This document shows positions 6,410 through 13,617 of a DNA stretch of 13,691 nt, piece after piece; positions within the stretch are counted from its first letter, which is position 1, and each line of letters starts with the position of its first letter. Origin of the DNA: CAYHSR01 sp043821725 (GTDB lineage Bacteria; Patescibacteriota; Patescibacteriia; Magasanikbacterales; GWA2-37-8); contig JBDRCM010000045.1 in the NCBI GenBank assembly GCA_043821725.1, positions 1 through 13,691 on the forward strand. The letters run 5' to 3'. A program made the translations under genes and the position numbers. The notes under the pieces are model-generated. The model was not told where the DNA came from, did not search any database, and saw only the letters and a program-made list of their open reading frames with translations.

Positions 6410-7780
6410 ATGCCAATACATTTTCACAATAGCTTAAAACGCAAATTGCAAACATTTAAATCCATAAAGCCCGGGCAAGTCGGCTTGTACACTTGCGGCC
6501 CGACTGTGTATAACCATGCCCACATAGGAAACTTGCGTACTTATATTTTTGAAGACATTTTAAAAAGAGTTCTGCTGTTCAATGGCCTCAAAGTCAAACA
6601 TGTAATGAACATCACTGATGTTGGCCATCTAACCAGTGATGCTGACCACGGACAGGATAAAATGGAAAAAGGAGCACAACGAGAAGGCAAGACCGCTTGG
6701 GAAATTGCTGAATTTTATACACAGGCCTTTAAACAAGACTTGCAAGATCTAAACATTATAGCTCCAAACAGATGGTGCAAAGCCACTAACTATATTAAGG
6801 AGCAAATTAAACTGGTAAAAATATTGGAAAAAAAAGGCTTTACATACATAACTTCAGACGGTGTATATTTTAACACTTCCAAATTCAAAAATTATGGCGA
6901 ACTAGCCAATCTAAAAGCGCAAAAAGCGCCGGCTCGAGCCAGAGTCAGTTTGGGAGAGAAAAAAAACCCCACGGATTTTGCATTGTGGAAATTTTCTGGC
7001 GCTAATGAAAAAAGACAGATGGAATGGAAAAGCCCATGGGGAATTGGTTTCCCGGGCTGGCACTTGGAATGTTCAGCCATGTCAGCTAAATATCTTGGAC
7101 AGCCGTTTGATATACACTGCGGAGGCATTGATCATATCCCGATTCATCACACCAATGAAATCGCTCAAAGCGAATGCGCTAATGATAAGCCATTGGCCAA
7201 TTATTGGTTACATGGAGAATTTCTATTAATACAAGACCACAAAATGGCTAAGTCCGATGATAATTTCTTGACTTTGCAAAGCATCAAAGATAAAAACGCC
7301 TCTGTTTTGGCTTATAGATATTTTCTTTTGCAAACTCATTATCGCAAACAATTAAACTTTTCTTGGCAAGCTTTGCAATCTGCCCAGAACGGATTGGAAC
7401 ACCTGTATAATTTAGCAACCGAACTTCCAACTGTTAAAATCGCCGGTGATCAAAATTTAAAGAATAAATTTACCAGGTATATTAATAATGACCTATATTT
7501 GCCCGGCGCCTTGGCCATGATATGGGATGCATTAAAAAGCAAAAAAATCAGCTTGCCGGCTTTATTGGAATTTGATCAAGTATTGGGACTACGCATAAAA
7601 GAAAATATCAAGAAAAGCCAGGCAACCATACCGGCATCAGTGCAAAAACTGGTCAAAGAACGAGAACTGGCGCGCCAAAATCAAGACTGGAATAAAAGCG
7701 ATAAATTAAGGAATCAAATTAAAAAACTGGGATATACTATTATAGACACGGCTGACGGCATGAAAATAACTTCGGATTAA
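6410..7780 (+). CDS. cysS: Cysteinyl-tRNA synthetase
   Basis: Class I aminoacyl-tRNA synthetase that charges tRNA-Cys. 456 aa, close to the usual length. The HIGH-type motif is HAHIGN (36-41) directly after CGPTVYN. The KMSKS loop is present as KMAKS (278-282). The cysteine-specific zinc site has all four ligands, Cys29, Cys221, His246 and Glu250, with the same spacing between the last three as in E. coli CysRS (25 and 4 residues). GWHLECSAM and CGGIDHIPIHHTNEIAQSE are family signatures. The C-terminal part carries the helical region and the LRNQIKKLGYTIIDT end usual for CysRS. ATG 6410 is the only sensible start since MPIHFHNS aligns with family N-termini; the SD is weak (AAGAGAT, far upstream). 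It has its own promoter, and the next gene's promoter starts right after its stop. Confidence 0.97.
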   Translation: MPIHFHNSLKRKLQTFKSIKPGQVGLYTCGPTVYNHAHIGNLRTYIFEDILKRVLLFNGLKVKHVMNITDVGHLTSDADHGQDKMEKGAQREGKTAWEIAEFYTQAFKQDLQDLNIIAPNRWCKATNYIKEQIKLVKILEKKGFTYITSDGVYFNTSKFKNYGELANLKAQKAPARARVSLGEKKNPTDFALWKFSGANEKRQMEWKSPWGIGFPGWHLECSAMSAKYLGQPFDIHCGGIDHIPIHHTNEIAQSECANDKPLANYWLHGEFLLIQDHKMAKSDDNFLTLQSIKDKNASVLAYRYFLLQTHYRKQLNFSWQALQSAQNGLEHLYNLATELPTVKIAGDQNLKNKFTRYINNDLYLPGALAMIWDALKSKKISLPALLEFDQVLGLRIKENIKKSQATIPASVQKLVKERELARQNQDWNKSDKLRNQIKKLGYTIIDTADGMKITSD

Positions 7781-7809
7781 TTGTTAGCTGGCTTAAACTA
7801 TGTTATAAT
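7781..7809 (+). promoter_or_regulatory. Candidate promoter for the hypothetical/TraG-like pair
   Basis: -35 TTGTTA (7781-7786), 17-nt spacer, perfect -10 TATAAT (7804-7809) preceded by TGT (extended -10). It begins one base after the cysS stop codon. The predicted start is about 7816, the first base of a perfect hairpin. Confidence 0.7.
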
Positions 7810-7815
7810 TAAACT

Positions 7816-7834
7816 GGAATATATTATATATTCC
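7816..7834 (+). other. Perfect 8-bp hairpin at the predicted 5' end of the transcript
   Basis: GGAATATA (7816-7823) and TATATTCC (7827-7834) pair perfectly around a TTA loop. Its left edge coincides with the start expected 7 nt after the TATAAT box, so the mRNA would begin with a stem-loop, which is known in other bacteria to protect against 5' decay. The following GGCTTTTG is too poor in U for a confident terminator of cysS, though that remains possible. Confidence 0.55.
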
Positions 7835-7854
7835 GGCTTTTGCATAACTCAAAT

Positions 7855-8364
7855 ATGGCTTTCAAACCTGACAAAACAAAACTTGATCAACAAATACCAT
7901 CAGCTCCAAAAGACATGGAGTATGCAGATTCTATATCTCCAAAAATAGAATTGGAGAGGACAATGGAAAAGAAAACTGAAACACCTGCACAAGAAAGATG
8001 GACTAAATCGGTTGAAGATGCAACTAATACAAAAAAACGACCGAACCTTTTGCAGAAAAAATCCATGGCAGTCCCTCAAGTACGCGATGAATTGACCATA
8101 AAAATTGAAAAAATACTAGAACAAGGGCTGGATGAGTCTTACCAAAATTTATCTCCAATTGCCAAGCAGGAATTTAAAATCAAAGGCGAACAGACAGCAA
8201 TTAAAATCAGAGATCTAATGCGGTCCACCAGGGTAAAAGTCAAAAAAATACTTAAACTAATCCTAGAATGGTTGCGCATGTTGCCCGGAGTAAATGTATT
8301 TTTTCTGGAACAAGAAGCCAAAATTAAAGCCGACAGAATAATATCGTTGAAAGATATAATATAA
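7855..8364 (+). CDS. Hypothetical protein, Lys/Glu-rich, upstream partner of the TraG-like ATPase
   Basis: I do not recognise a named family. From ATG 7855 it has 169 aa (a TTG at 7840 would add five). Residues 1-75 are polar and rich in Lys, Glu, Pro and Ser, probably disordered. From about 76 the chain looks helical, with heptad-like ELTIKIEKILEQ and a basic stretch RVKVKKILKLILEWLRMLP (126-144) that could be an amphipathic membrane-surface helix; it is too charged for a clear transmembrane segment. No signal peptide or Cys is seen. It is 70 nt upstream of the TraG-like gene on the same strand and behind a good promoter, so co-expression and a joint role, such as adaptor or membrane docking, are reasonable inferences, not shown. 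Codon use looks like that of its neighbours. Confidence 0.8.
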   Translation: MAFKPDKTKLDQQIPSAPKDMEYADSISPKIELERTMEKKTETPAQERWTKSVEDATNTKKRPNLLQKKSMAVPQVRDELTIKIEKILEQGLDESYQNLSPIAKQEFKIKGEQTAIKIRDLMRSTRVKVKKILKLILEWLRMLPGVNVFFLEQEAKIKADRIISLKDII

Positions 8365-8420
8365 TTTTTGCTTTCAAAAAAGCCATACTTGCAATGACAA
8401 AGACAATTTCCAGTTAAACA

Positions 8421-8429
8421 TGCTATAAA
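8421..8429 (+). promoter_or_regulatory. Extended -10 (TGCTATAAA) directly before the TraG-like gene
   Basis: TGC plus TATAAA (8424-8429) ends 5 nt before the ATG at 8435, and no Shine-Dalgarno is present. If used, transcription would start at or next to the A of the ATG, giving a leaderless mRNA. I see no good -35 at the right distance. Confidence 0.35.
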
Positions 8430-8434
8430 AAATT

Positions 8435-11002
8435 ATGGAATTAACATATTTTCTAGACAACCTTTCCTACAATGCCGGGCAATTAATGCAAAATCCGCAA
8501 GCAGTCAATATTGTCATCTATTTAACCGGAGCCTGCGTCATTCTAGCTCTGCTTTTTATTTTACGCTCAATTCTTCATCTACGCACCCGCATAAAAAGTT
8601 CTTTTGACAAAACCATTTTCTTAATTAAAGTTCCAAAAGAAAAGAAAGGAGAAAAATTTGACCAGCAGAACACTACTGATGACAATATTAATAAGACGCG
8701 TGAAGAAGTAGCTATTGCTGAAACATTATTTTCGGCTGTGGCCGGACTGAAAACCGAAAAAGGCATCATTACATGGCTAAGAGGCAGCCAACGCCAATTT
8801 TCATTTGAATTAGTAGTCAAAAATAGTAAAATCTCTTTTTATGTGGCCACTCCCACCAAAATTAAGGATTTTATTATACAACAAATTCATGCGCAATATC
8901 CTCATGCTGAAATAACCGAAGAGCCTGATTATAATTTATTCAAACCCAATAGCCATATTGTGGGCGCATATTTATGGTTCAAACAAAAATCATCCTTTCC
9001 AATTAAAACCTATAAAAAACTGGATAGCGATCCAATGTTGGCGCTTTTAAATCCATTGAGTAAAATCCTGGAAGAAGAAGGATCAGCCATTCAATATGTG
9101 GTTCGGCCTGCCACGCCTCACTGGAGAAGGCAGGGAGTTAAAATTATCCGAGATATTAAAAAGGGTGAAAAATTTGAATATGCAGCCAGGCGCAATTGGC
9201 TAACCAGAGGCCTGTATCGTTGGAAAAAATCAGTTTTAACCAAAAACCAAGATGCCAGCCAACAGCATGACACAGGCGAAAAATATCAACTTACGCAAAT
9301 GGAAGAGGAAATGGTTAAAAACATGGAAGAAAAACTAAGCCGAGGAGGACTTCAAACCACTATTAGGATAATCAGTTCGGCAGGTAGCAAGGAAAAGGCC
9401 AGCATGAATCTTGAAAATATAATCAGTTCTTTCAGCCAATACAATATTTATCGCTATGGCAATAGCTTTTTTGCAGTCGTGCCTAAAAAACCAACTGGAT
9501 TAATTAGAGACTTTATCCACAGGTCCATACGTGAAGATAGATATATGGTATTGAATACCGAAGAAATGGCTTCTCTCTGGCACATGCCTCTTTCTCATAC
9601 AGAAACTCCTCATATCAATTGGCTTGGAGCGCGCAAAGCACCTCCTCCTACCAACGCTCCAAAAGAAGGCGTAATCTTGGGAAGAGCCTTATATAGAGGA
9701 GAGGAAACCATTATACGAATGAAGCGCAATGATCGTTGCAGGCATCTTTATACAATCGGCAAATCTGGTGGTGGTAAATCTGTTTTTATAGAGAACTTGG
9801 CTGTACAAGATATCCAAAATGGCGAGGGCGTGTGCGTAATTGATCCGCATGGCGACTTTACAGAATATGTGCTTCAACATATACCCAAAGAAAGGGCTGA
9901 TGATGTAATATATTTTAATCCGGCTGACGTTGACAGACCAATCGGATTGAACATGCTGGAAGTAAGAACAGAAGAACAAAAAGACTTTATCAGCCAAGAA
10001 ATGGTGTCCATTTTCTATAAATTAGTATCAGACCCGTCAATGATAGGACCAATGTTTGAACACCAGATGCGCAATGTTATGTTTACCTTGATGTCTGACA
10101 TCAAAAATCCCGGTACGATTGCGGAAATTCCACGCATGTTCACTGATGATGAATTTGTGGAAAAATGGAAGAAAAAATTAAAAGATCCGGTGGTGTTGGC
10201 TTTTTGGGACAAAGAAATGGCCAAAACTTCGGATTTCCATAAATCAGAGATGTTGGGCTATTTGATCTCCAAAGTTGGTCGATTCGTGGAAAACCAAATG
10301 ATCCGCAATATTATCGGCCAAACCCATTCGGGCTTTAATTTCAAGGATGTAATGGATCAGAAAAAAATCCTATTGGTTAATTTGTCCAAAGGGCTGGTCG
10401 GCGAAATAAATTCAAATTTGTTGGGCATGATTATTGTATCAAAATTGCAAATGGCCGCTTTGGAACGAGCTTCCATACCGGAAGAAGAACGCCATGATTT
10501 TTATCTTTATATAGATGAGTTCCAAAACTTTATTACCGAATCCATTGCCACTATACTGTCTGAGGCTCGTAAATATCGTTTGAATTTAATTATTGCCCAC
10601 CAATATATCAAACAGATGGTTGATAATAAGGGCAAAGAAACTGTCAAAGATGCTGTGTTGGGTAATGCAGGTACTCTAGTAACCTTCCGTATCGGGCCAG
10701 AAGATGCCGAGGTACTAAGCAAAGAATACGCACCAGTATTTAGTTCTTATGATTTGATCAATGTTGAAAAATATACAGCATATGTTAAACTGCTTATAGA
10801 CAACACTGCGTCCAGGCCATTTAATATGCACACCTACCCGCCCATGCCCGGAAACAAGGAAATGGCTGTCGCCATAAAAGAATTATCTCGCTTAAAATAC
10901 GGTCGTCCACGCGAAATTGTTGAAGCCGAAATCATGGAGCGAGCCGCTCTTGGAGTTACGCAATCCAAATCCGCTAATCTTCCAACTGAACCTAGCTTAT
11001 AA
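8435..11002 (+). CDS. Membrane-anchored TraG/VirD4/HerA-like ATPase (type IV secretion coupling-protein type)
   Basis: An 855-aa AAA+/RecA-like motor of the kind that pumps DNA across membranes. A single hydrophobic segment at about 24-46 anchors the N-terminus. A region of about 90-400 shows alpha/beta character but no motif I can name. The ATPase core has Walker A GKSGGGKS (442-449), Walker B VCVIDPHGDF (466-475, Asp470), a second acidic motif YIDEFQNF (692-699) typical of TraG/VirB4/HerA proteins, and AHQYIKQ (721-727) at the sensor position. The C-terminal end is Pro/Ser-rich. No relaxase, VirB-channel or pilus-motor gene lies nearby, so it is an orphan here. It follows the small hypothetical and ends 7 nt before dnaX. 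A VirB4-like role is possible, but the DPHGDF motif and N-terminal anchor favour the VirD4/HerA group. Confidence 0.88.
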   Translation: MELTYFLDNLSYNAGQLMQNPQAVNIVIYLTGACVILALLFILRSILHLRTRIKSSFDKTIFLIKVPKEKKGEKFDQQNTTDDNINKTREEVAIAETLFSAVAGLKTEKGIITWLRGSQRQFSFELVVKNSKISFYVATPTKIKDFIIQQIHAQYPHAEITEEPDYNLFKPNSHIVGAYLWFKQKSSFPIKTYKKLDSDPMLALLNPLSKILEEEGSAIQYVVRPATPHWRRQGVKIIRDIKKGEKFEYAARRNWLTRGLYRWKKSVLTKNQDASQQHDTGEKYQLTQMEEEMVKNMEEKLSRGGLQTTIRIISSAGSKEKASMNLENIISSFSQYNIYRYGNSFFAVVPKKPTGLIRDFIHRSIREDRYMVLNTEEMASLWHMPLSHTETPHINWLGARKAPPPTNAPKEGVILGRALYRGEETIIRMKRNDRCRHLYTIGKSGGGKSVFIENLAVQDIQNGEGVCVIDPHGDFTEYVLQHIPKERADDVIYFNPADVDRPIGLNMLEVRTEEQKDFISQEMVSIFYKLVSDPSMIGPMFEHQMRNVMFTLMSDIKNPGTIAEIPRMFTDDEFVEKWKKKLKDPVVLAFWDKEMAKTSDFHKSEMLGYLISKVGRFVENQMIRNIIGQTHSGFNFKDVMDQKKILLVNLSKGLVGEINSNLLGMIIVSKLQMAALERASIPEEERHDFYLYIDEFQNFITESIATILSEARKYRLNLIIAHQYIKQMVDNKGKETVKDAVLGNAGTLVTFRIGPEDAEVLSKEYAPVFSSYDLINVEKYTAYVKLLIDNTASRPFNMHTYPPMPGNKEMAVAIKELSRLKYGRPREIVEAEIMERAALGVTQSKSANLPTEPSL

Positions 11003-11009
11003 AAAAATT

Positions 11010-12593
11010 ATGCCCACAATCTACCAAAAATATCGTCCACAAAAATTCGCTGATCTGATTGGTCAAGAACATATAGTTCAAACCATAACCAATGAAATCA
11101 AAAATAACAATACGGCGCACGCCTATTTATTTTTCGGCGCTCGAGGTATTGGAAAAACCACCTTGGCCAGATTATTGGCCAAAGCCTTAAATTGTGAACA
11201 ACGCGAATCTGGCCAATCAGAACCTTGCGGGGAATGTTCGGCTTGCAAAGAAACTTCGGCTAGCCGTAATATTGATGTAATTGAGATTGATGCGGCATCG
11301 CACACAGGCGTGGAAAATGTACGAGAAAATATTATTGAAAATGCTCAATTCAAGCCTACAAGAACCAAATACAAGGTGTTTATTGTGGATGAAGTGCATA
11401 TGCTGTCCACCAGTGCTTTTAATGCTCTGCTTAAAACATTGGAAGAACCACCCGCGCATGTGGTTTTTATACTTGCTACCACTGAACTGCATAAACTGCC
11501 AGCCACTATCATATCCCGCTGTGAACGCTTTAATTTCCAAAAAATTTCCTATGACCAAATGCTCAAGCGCCTAAAAATCATTTGCGACCAAGAAGGAATT
11601 AAAATGGACAAACAAGTATTTGAAAAAATAATAAATAAGAGCGACGGATGCCTGCGTGATGCTGAAAGCCTGCTTGGACAAGTATTTAGTTTAAATCTGA
11701 AAAAAATTACTGCAGAAGATGCTGAAATAGTCCTGCCAAGCTCAAACATACAAAGCATTATAAAATTCCTGCAAAATATATTGGAAAATCAAGGCAAGCA
11801 AGCGCTTGACCTATTGGCAGGATTAAGCGAACAAGGCACCAATCTTGAACAATTTTCTTATGACACCATTGAAATTTTGCGCCTTATTATGATTCTGCAA
11901 ATTGACCCAACCAAAAATATAACTGTTGATTATTCGGAAAAAGATGTGAAAACCATTAAAAAGCTGTCCACGCAGATCAAAATGCCTGAACTCATAAACA
12001 TGCTTGAGTCTCTGCTCATACGGCGCGGACAAATAAAATCAGCTCCAATTCCTCAATTGCCTTTGGAGTTGTTTGTGGCTGAATATGGTCTGATTGAAAT
12101 ATCCAATCCGCCTGAAAAACAAAGTCAAGACCGCGAACAAGCCGAATTAAAAAAAGAAAAATCAGAGCCGGATCCGGAACCCTTAAAAGAGACAAGCACA
12201 AAAATGACAACCAAAATTAAAGAAAAAATATCAAGCATAACTTCCAGAAAACCAGTAAAAACAAGCCTAGAACAAATAAAAAATAAATGGACGCAAATAA
12301 TTGAAAATATTGCTGTGAACAACCACTCATTGGGATTTGTCCTAAAGATGTGCGAGGTGCGTGATCTGGAAAAAGACGGCCGTCTAACATTGACTGTCCC
12401 CTTTTCTTTGCACAAAGACAAGATAGAAGAAAATCAAACTAGAAAAATAATAGAAGATAATCTAAAAGACAATTTTGGAGAACCAATTTCAATCTGTTGC
12501 AAAATTGGAAAAATTGATGACAATCAAGATGAAAATCATGACCAAGAAATAAACGACTTGGCTGTTGATTTTGGCGGTGAGGTGGTAAATTGA
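11010..12593 (+). CDS. dnaX: DNA polymerase III subunit gamma/tau
   Basis: Clamp-loader ATPase that, with delta and delta', loads the sliding clamp and, as tau, holds the polymerase cores. From ATG 11010 it has 527 aa, starting MPTIYQKYRPQKF like other DnaX; the open frame extends upstream into the TraG-like gene without meaning. Walker A GARGIGKT (43-50), zinc module Cys62, 73, 76, 79, Walker B IVDEVHM (125-131) and sensor-1/SRC motif (169-171, arginine finger 170) are all present. The collar domain ends near 360 (LPLELFVAEYGL). After a charged linker, a tau-type C-terminal domain begins near 420 (IKNKWTQIIENI, LTLTVPFSLHKDK). An A7G run at codons 380-383 in the linker could yield a short gamma form. 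Starts 7 nt after the TraG-like stop with no Shine-Dalgarno. Confidence 0.96.
   Translation: MPTIYQKYRPQKFADLIGQEHIVQTITNEIKNNNTAHAYLFFGARGIGKTTLARLLAKALNCEQRESGQSEPCGECSACKETSASRNIDVIEIDAASHTGVENVRENIIENAQFKPTRTKYKVFIVDEVHMLSTSAFNALLKTLEEPPAHVVFILATTELHKLPATIISRCERFNFQKISYDQMLKRLKIICDQEGIKMDKQVFEKIINKSDGCLRDAESLLGQVFSLNLKKITAEDAEIVLPSSNIQSIIKFLQNILENQGKQALDLLAGLSEQGTNLEQFSYDTIEILRLIMILQIDPTKNITVDYSEKDVKTIKKLSTQIKMPELINMLESLLIRRGQIKSAPIPQLPLELFVAEYGLIEISNPPEKQSQDREQAELKKEKSEPDPEPLKETSTKMTTKIKEKISSITSRKPVKTSLEQIKNKWTQIIENIAVNNHSLGFVLKMCEVRDLEKDGRLTLTVPFSLHKDKIEENQTRKIIEDNLKDNFGEPISICCKIGKIDDNQDENHDQEINDLAVDFGGEVVN
12149..12156 (+). promoter_or_regulatory. Candidate slippery run (A7G) in dnaX
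   Basis: Codons read TTA AAA AAA GAA, so A AAA AAA has the X XXY YYZ phase needed for -1 frameshifting. Slipping back ends at TAA 12218-12220 and would give a product of 403 aa lacking the tau domain. A palindrome CCGGATCCGG (12168-12177) lies 12 nt downstream, a weak candidate stimulator. Confidence 0.45.
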
Positions 12594-12599
12594 TTATTA

Positions 12600-13313
12600 T
12601 TAAAACTTCAAATAGTGCTTCAAAGTATATACCAGCTCTTCATTCTGGTCTAATTCGGATTTTTGTGTTTCGCTATTATACAACCATTCAAGATAACCTT
12701 GATCATTAAGGCTTACTTCTCTAAAAGTCATGCCCTTGTATTTGCCGAAAACAAAGACATCCAATAACACGGGCATTTTTGTCAGCTCCAACATTTTTTC
12801 CACTGCTTGTTCATATGTTTCTAACTTAAAATCTTTTTTAATTAGCTCTATCAAATACTCAAAAAGTTTCTCCAAAACAAGCACGTCTCCTAAAGCGTCA
12901 TGAGCAGACCCTTGGACATTCAAATTCAAAAAATAACGCAGACACTGCAAGCTATACTGCTCGCCGTCAATCAAGTGCCTGCTTACCCGCAGAGTATCAA
13001 TATATTCATTGGTGGCCACGCCTTCATTTTTTAAAATATTAATATCAAACAAAGCATTGTGGGCAACCAATATTCTATCTGGCAACAAGGCCATCAAATT
13101 GCTCCTGCACTCACTATTTTCAAAATCGGGCTTACTTTCCACCATCTGACTGGTAATATGATGGACAGCCATTGAGCCAAAAGAAATGGCAACAGGTGGC
13201 TTAAAAAGCTCATTAACCACCTGTCCGGTGGCTTGATCTTTGTATGCCAACTGAACTAAGCGAGCCTCCTCCTCAATACCTGTGGTTTCTGTATCAAGAT
13301 ATATTACCTGCAT
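12600..13313 (-). CDS. DnaQ-family 3'-5' exonuclease (DEDDh) with ExoX-like C-terminal domain
   Basis: 237 aa. The catalytic set of DEDDh exonucleases is complete: Asp7 and Glu9 in LDTETTG, Asp90 in HNALFDINIL, His138 and Asp143 in SAHDALGD. These enzymes remove nucleotides from 3' ends of DNA (or RNA) with two metal ions. After about residue 185 comes VFVFGKYKGMTFREV followed by YLEWLY, the pattern of the small C-terminal domain seen in exodeoxyribonuclease X-like proteins. This argues for a repair or processing exonuclease rather than the replicative epsilon subunit, even though dnaX is the convergent neighbour. The two stops are 6 nt apart with no terminator between. The start at ATG 13313 gives MQVIYLDTET, the normal family N-terminus; no ribosome binding site is visible. 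Confidence 0.92.
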   Translation of the reverse strand: MQVIYLDTETTGIEEEARLVQLAYKDQATGQVVNELFKPPVAISFGSMAVHHITSQMVESKPDFENSECRSNLMALLPDRILVAHNALFDINILKNEGVATNEYIDTLRVSRHLIDGEQYSLQCLRYFLNLNVQGSAHDALGDVLVLEKLFEYLIELIKKDFKLETYEQAVEKMLELTKMPVLLDVFVFGKYKGMTFREVSLNDQGYLEWLYNSETQKSELDQNEELVYTLKHYLKF

Positions 13314-13333
13314 ATGATATGTGTTAAGAACTT

Positions 13334-13362
13334 ATATTAAATTTTTAAATTAATTTTGTCAT
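13334..13362 (-). promoter_or_regulatory. Candidate exonuclease promoter using the end of the repeat as -35
   Basis: On the minus strand: -35 ATGACA (13362-13357, 5 of 6), 17-nt spacer, -10 TAATAT (13339-13334, 4 of 6). The start would be near 13327, 14 nt before the ATG. The -35 is formed by the terminal bases of the GTCATTGCGAG repeat. Confidence 0.4.
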
Positions 13363-13494
13363 TGCGAGAGGTCCTTCGCTATACTCAGGATAAACTCCGC
13401 AATCTCGTCAGTTCTAGAATAACGAGATTGCCACGTCGTCGCTAACGATCCTCCTCGCAATGACAATAGCACATCGGCCCCTCGCAATGACAAA
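13355..13494. repeat. Palindromic GTCATTGCGAG intergenic repeat, MITE-like, with an extra tandem end
   Basis: Perfect 14-bp terminal inverted repeats: TTTGTCATTGCGAG (13355-13368) and CTCGCAATGACAAA (13481-13494). An inner copy CTCGCAATGAC sits at 13454-13464, 27 nt from the outer one. Inner inverted pair GCAATCTCGT (13399-13408) and ACGAGATTGC (13422-13431) closes a 13-nt loop. The motif GTCATTGCGAG..GCAATCTC is, from memory, one of the most widespread intergenic palindromes in bacteria. No reading frame encodes a transposase, so it would be non-autonomous. Confidence 0.8.
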
Positions 13495-13495
13495 G

Positions 13496-13617
13496 TCGAC
13501 TAATTTATAAACTAAATATTAATAATGACTTAATAATACCACACTTAAAGACCGCATTTAGTCATCAAATAATCTTACTCAAATAGTATTGGTTGGGTCA
13601 TATAACATCTTACTATA
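13496..13617. other. AT-rich intergenic stretch with no supported feature
   Basis: Lies between the repeat and the possible gene end at 13618. I find no frame with coding character, no strong promoter pair, no RNA gene and no terminator with a U-tract. Confidence 0.6.

Noticed and set aside
9513..9521. A third exact DnaA box inside the TraG-like gene.
   Set aside because: It encodes conserved-looking residues (FIHR) within the protein and is not near a promoter; kept only as part of the count.
11217..11558. A 113-codon minus-strand frame within dnaX.
   Set aside because: Shadow of the dnaX Walker/zinc region; no ribosome binding site and no recognisable protein features.
13355..13494. A CRISPR array from the repeated CTCGCAATGAC units.
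   Set aside because: The copies are inverted and only two are in tandem; there is no regular spacer and no cas gene.
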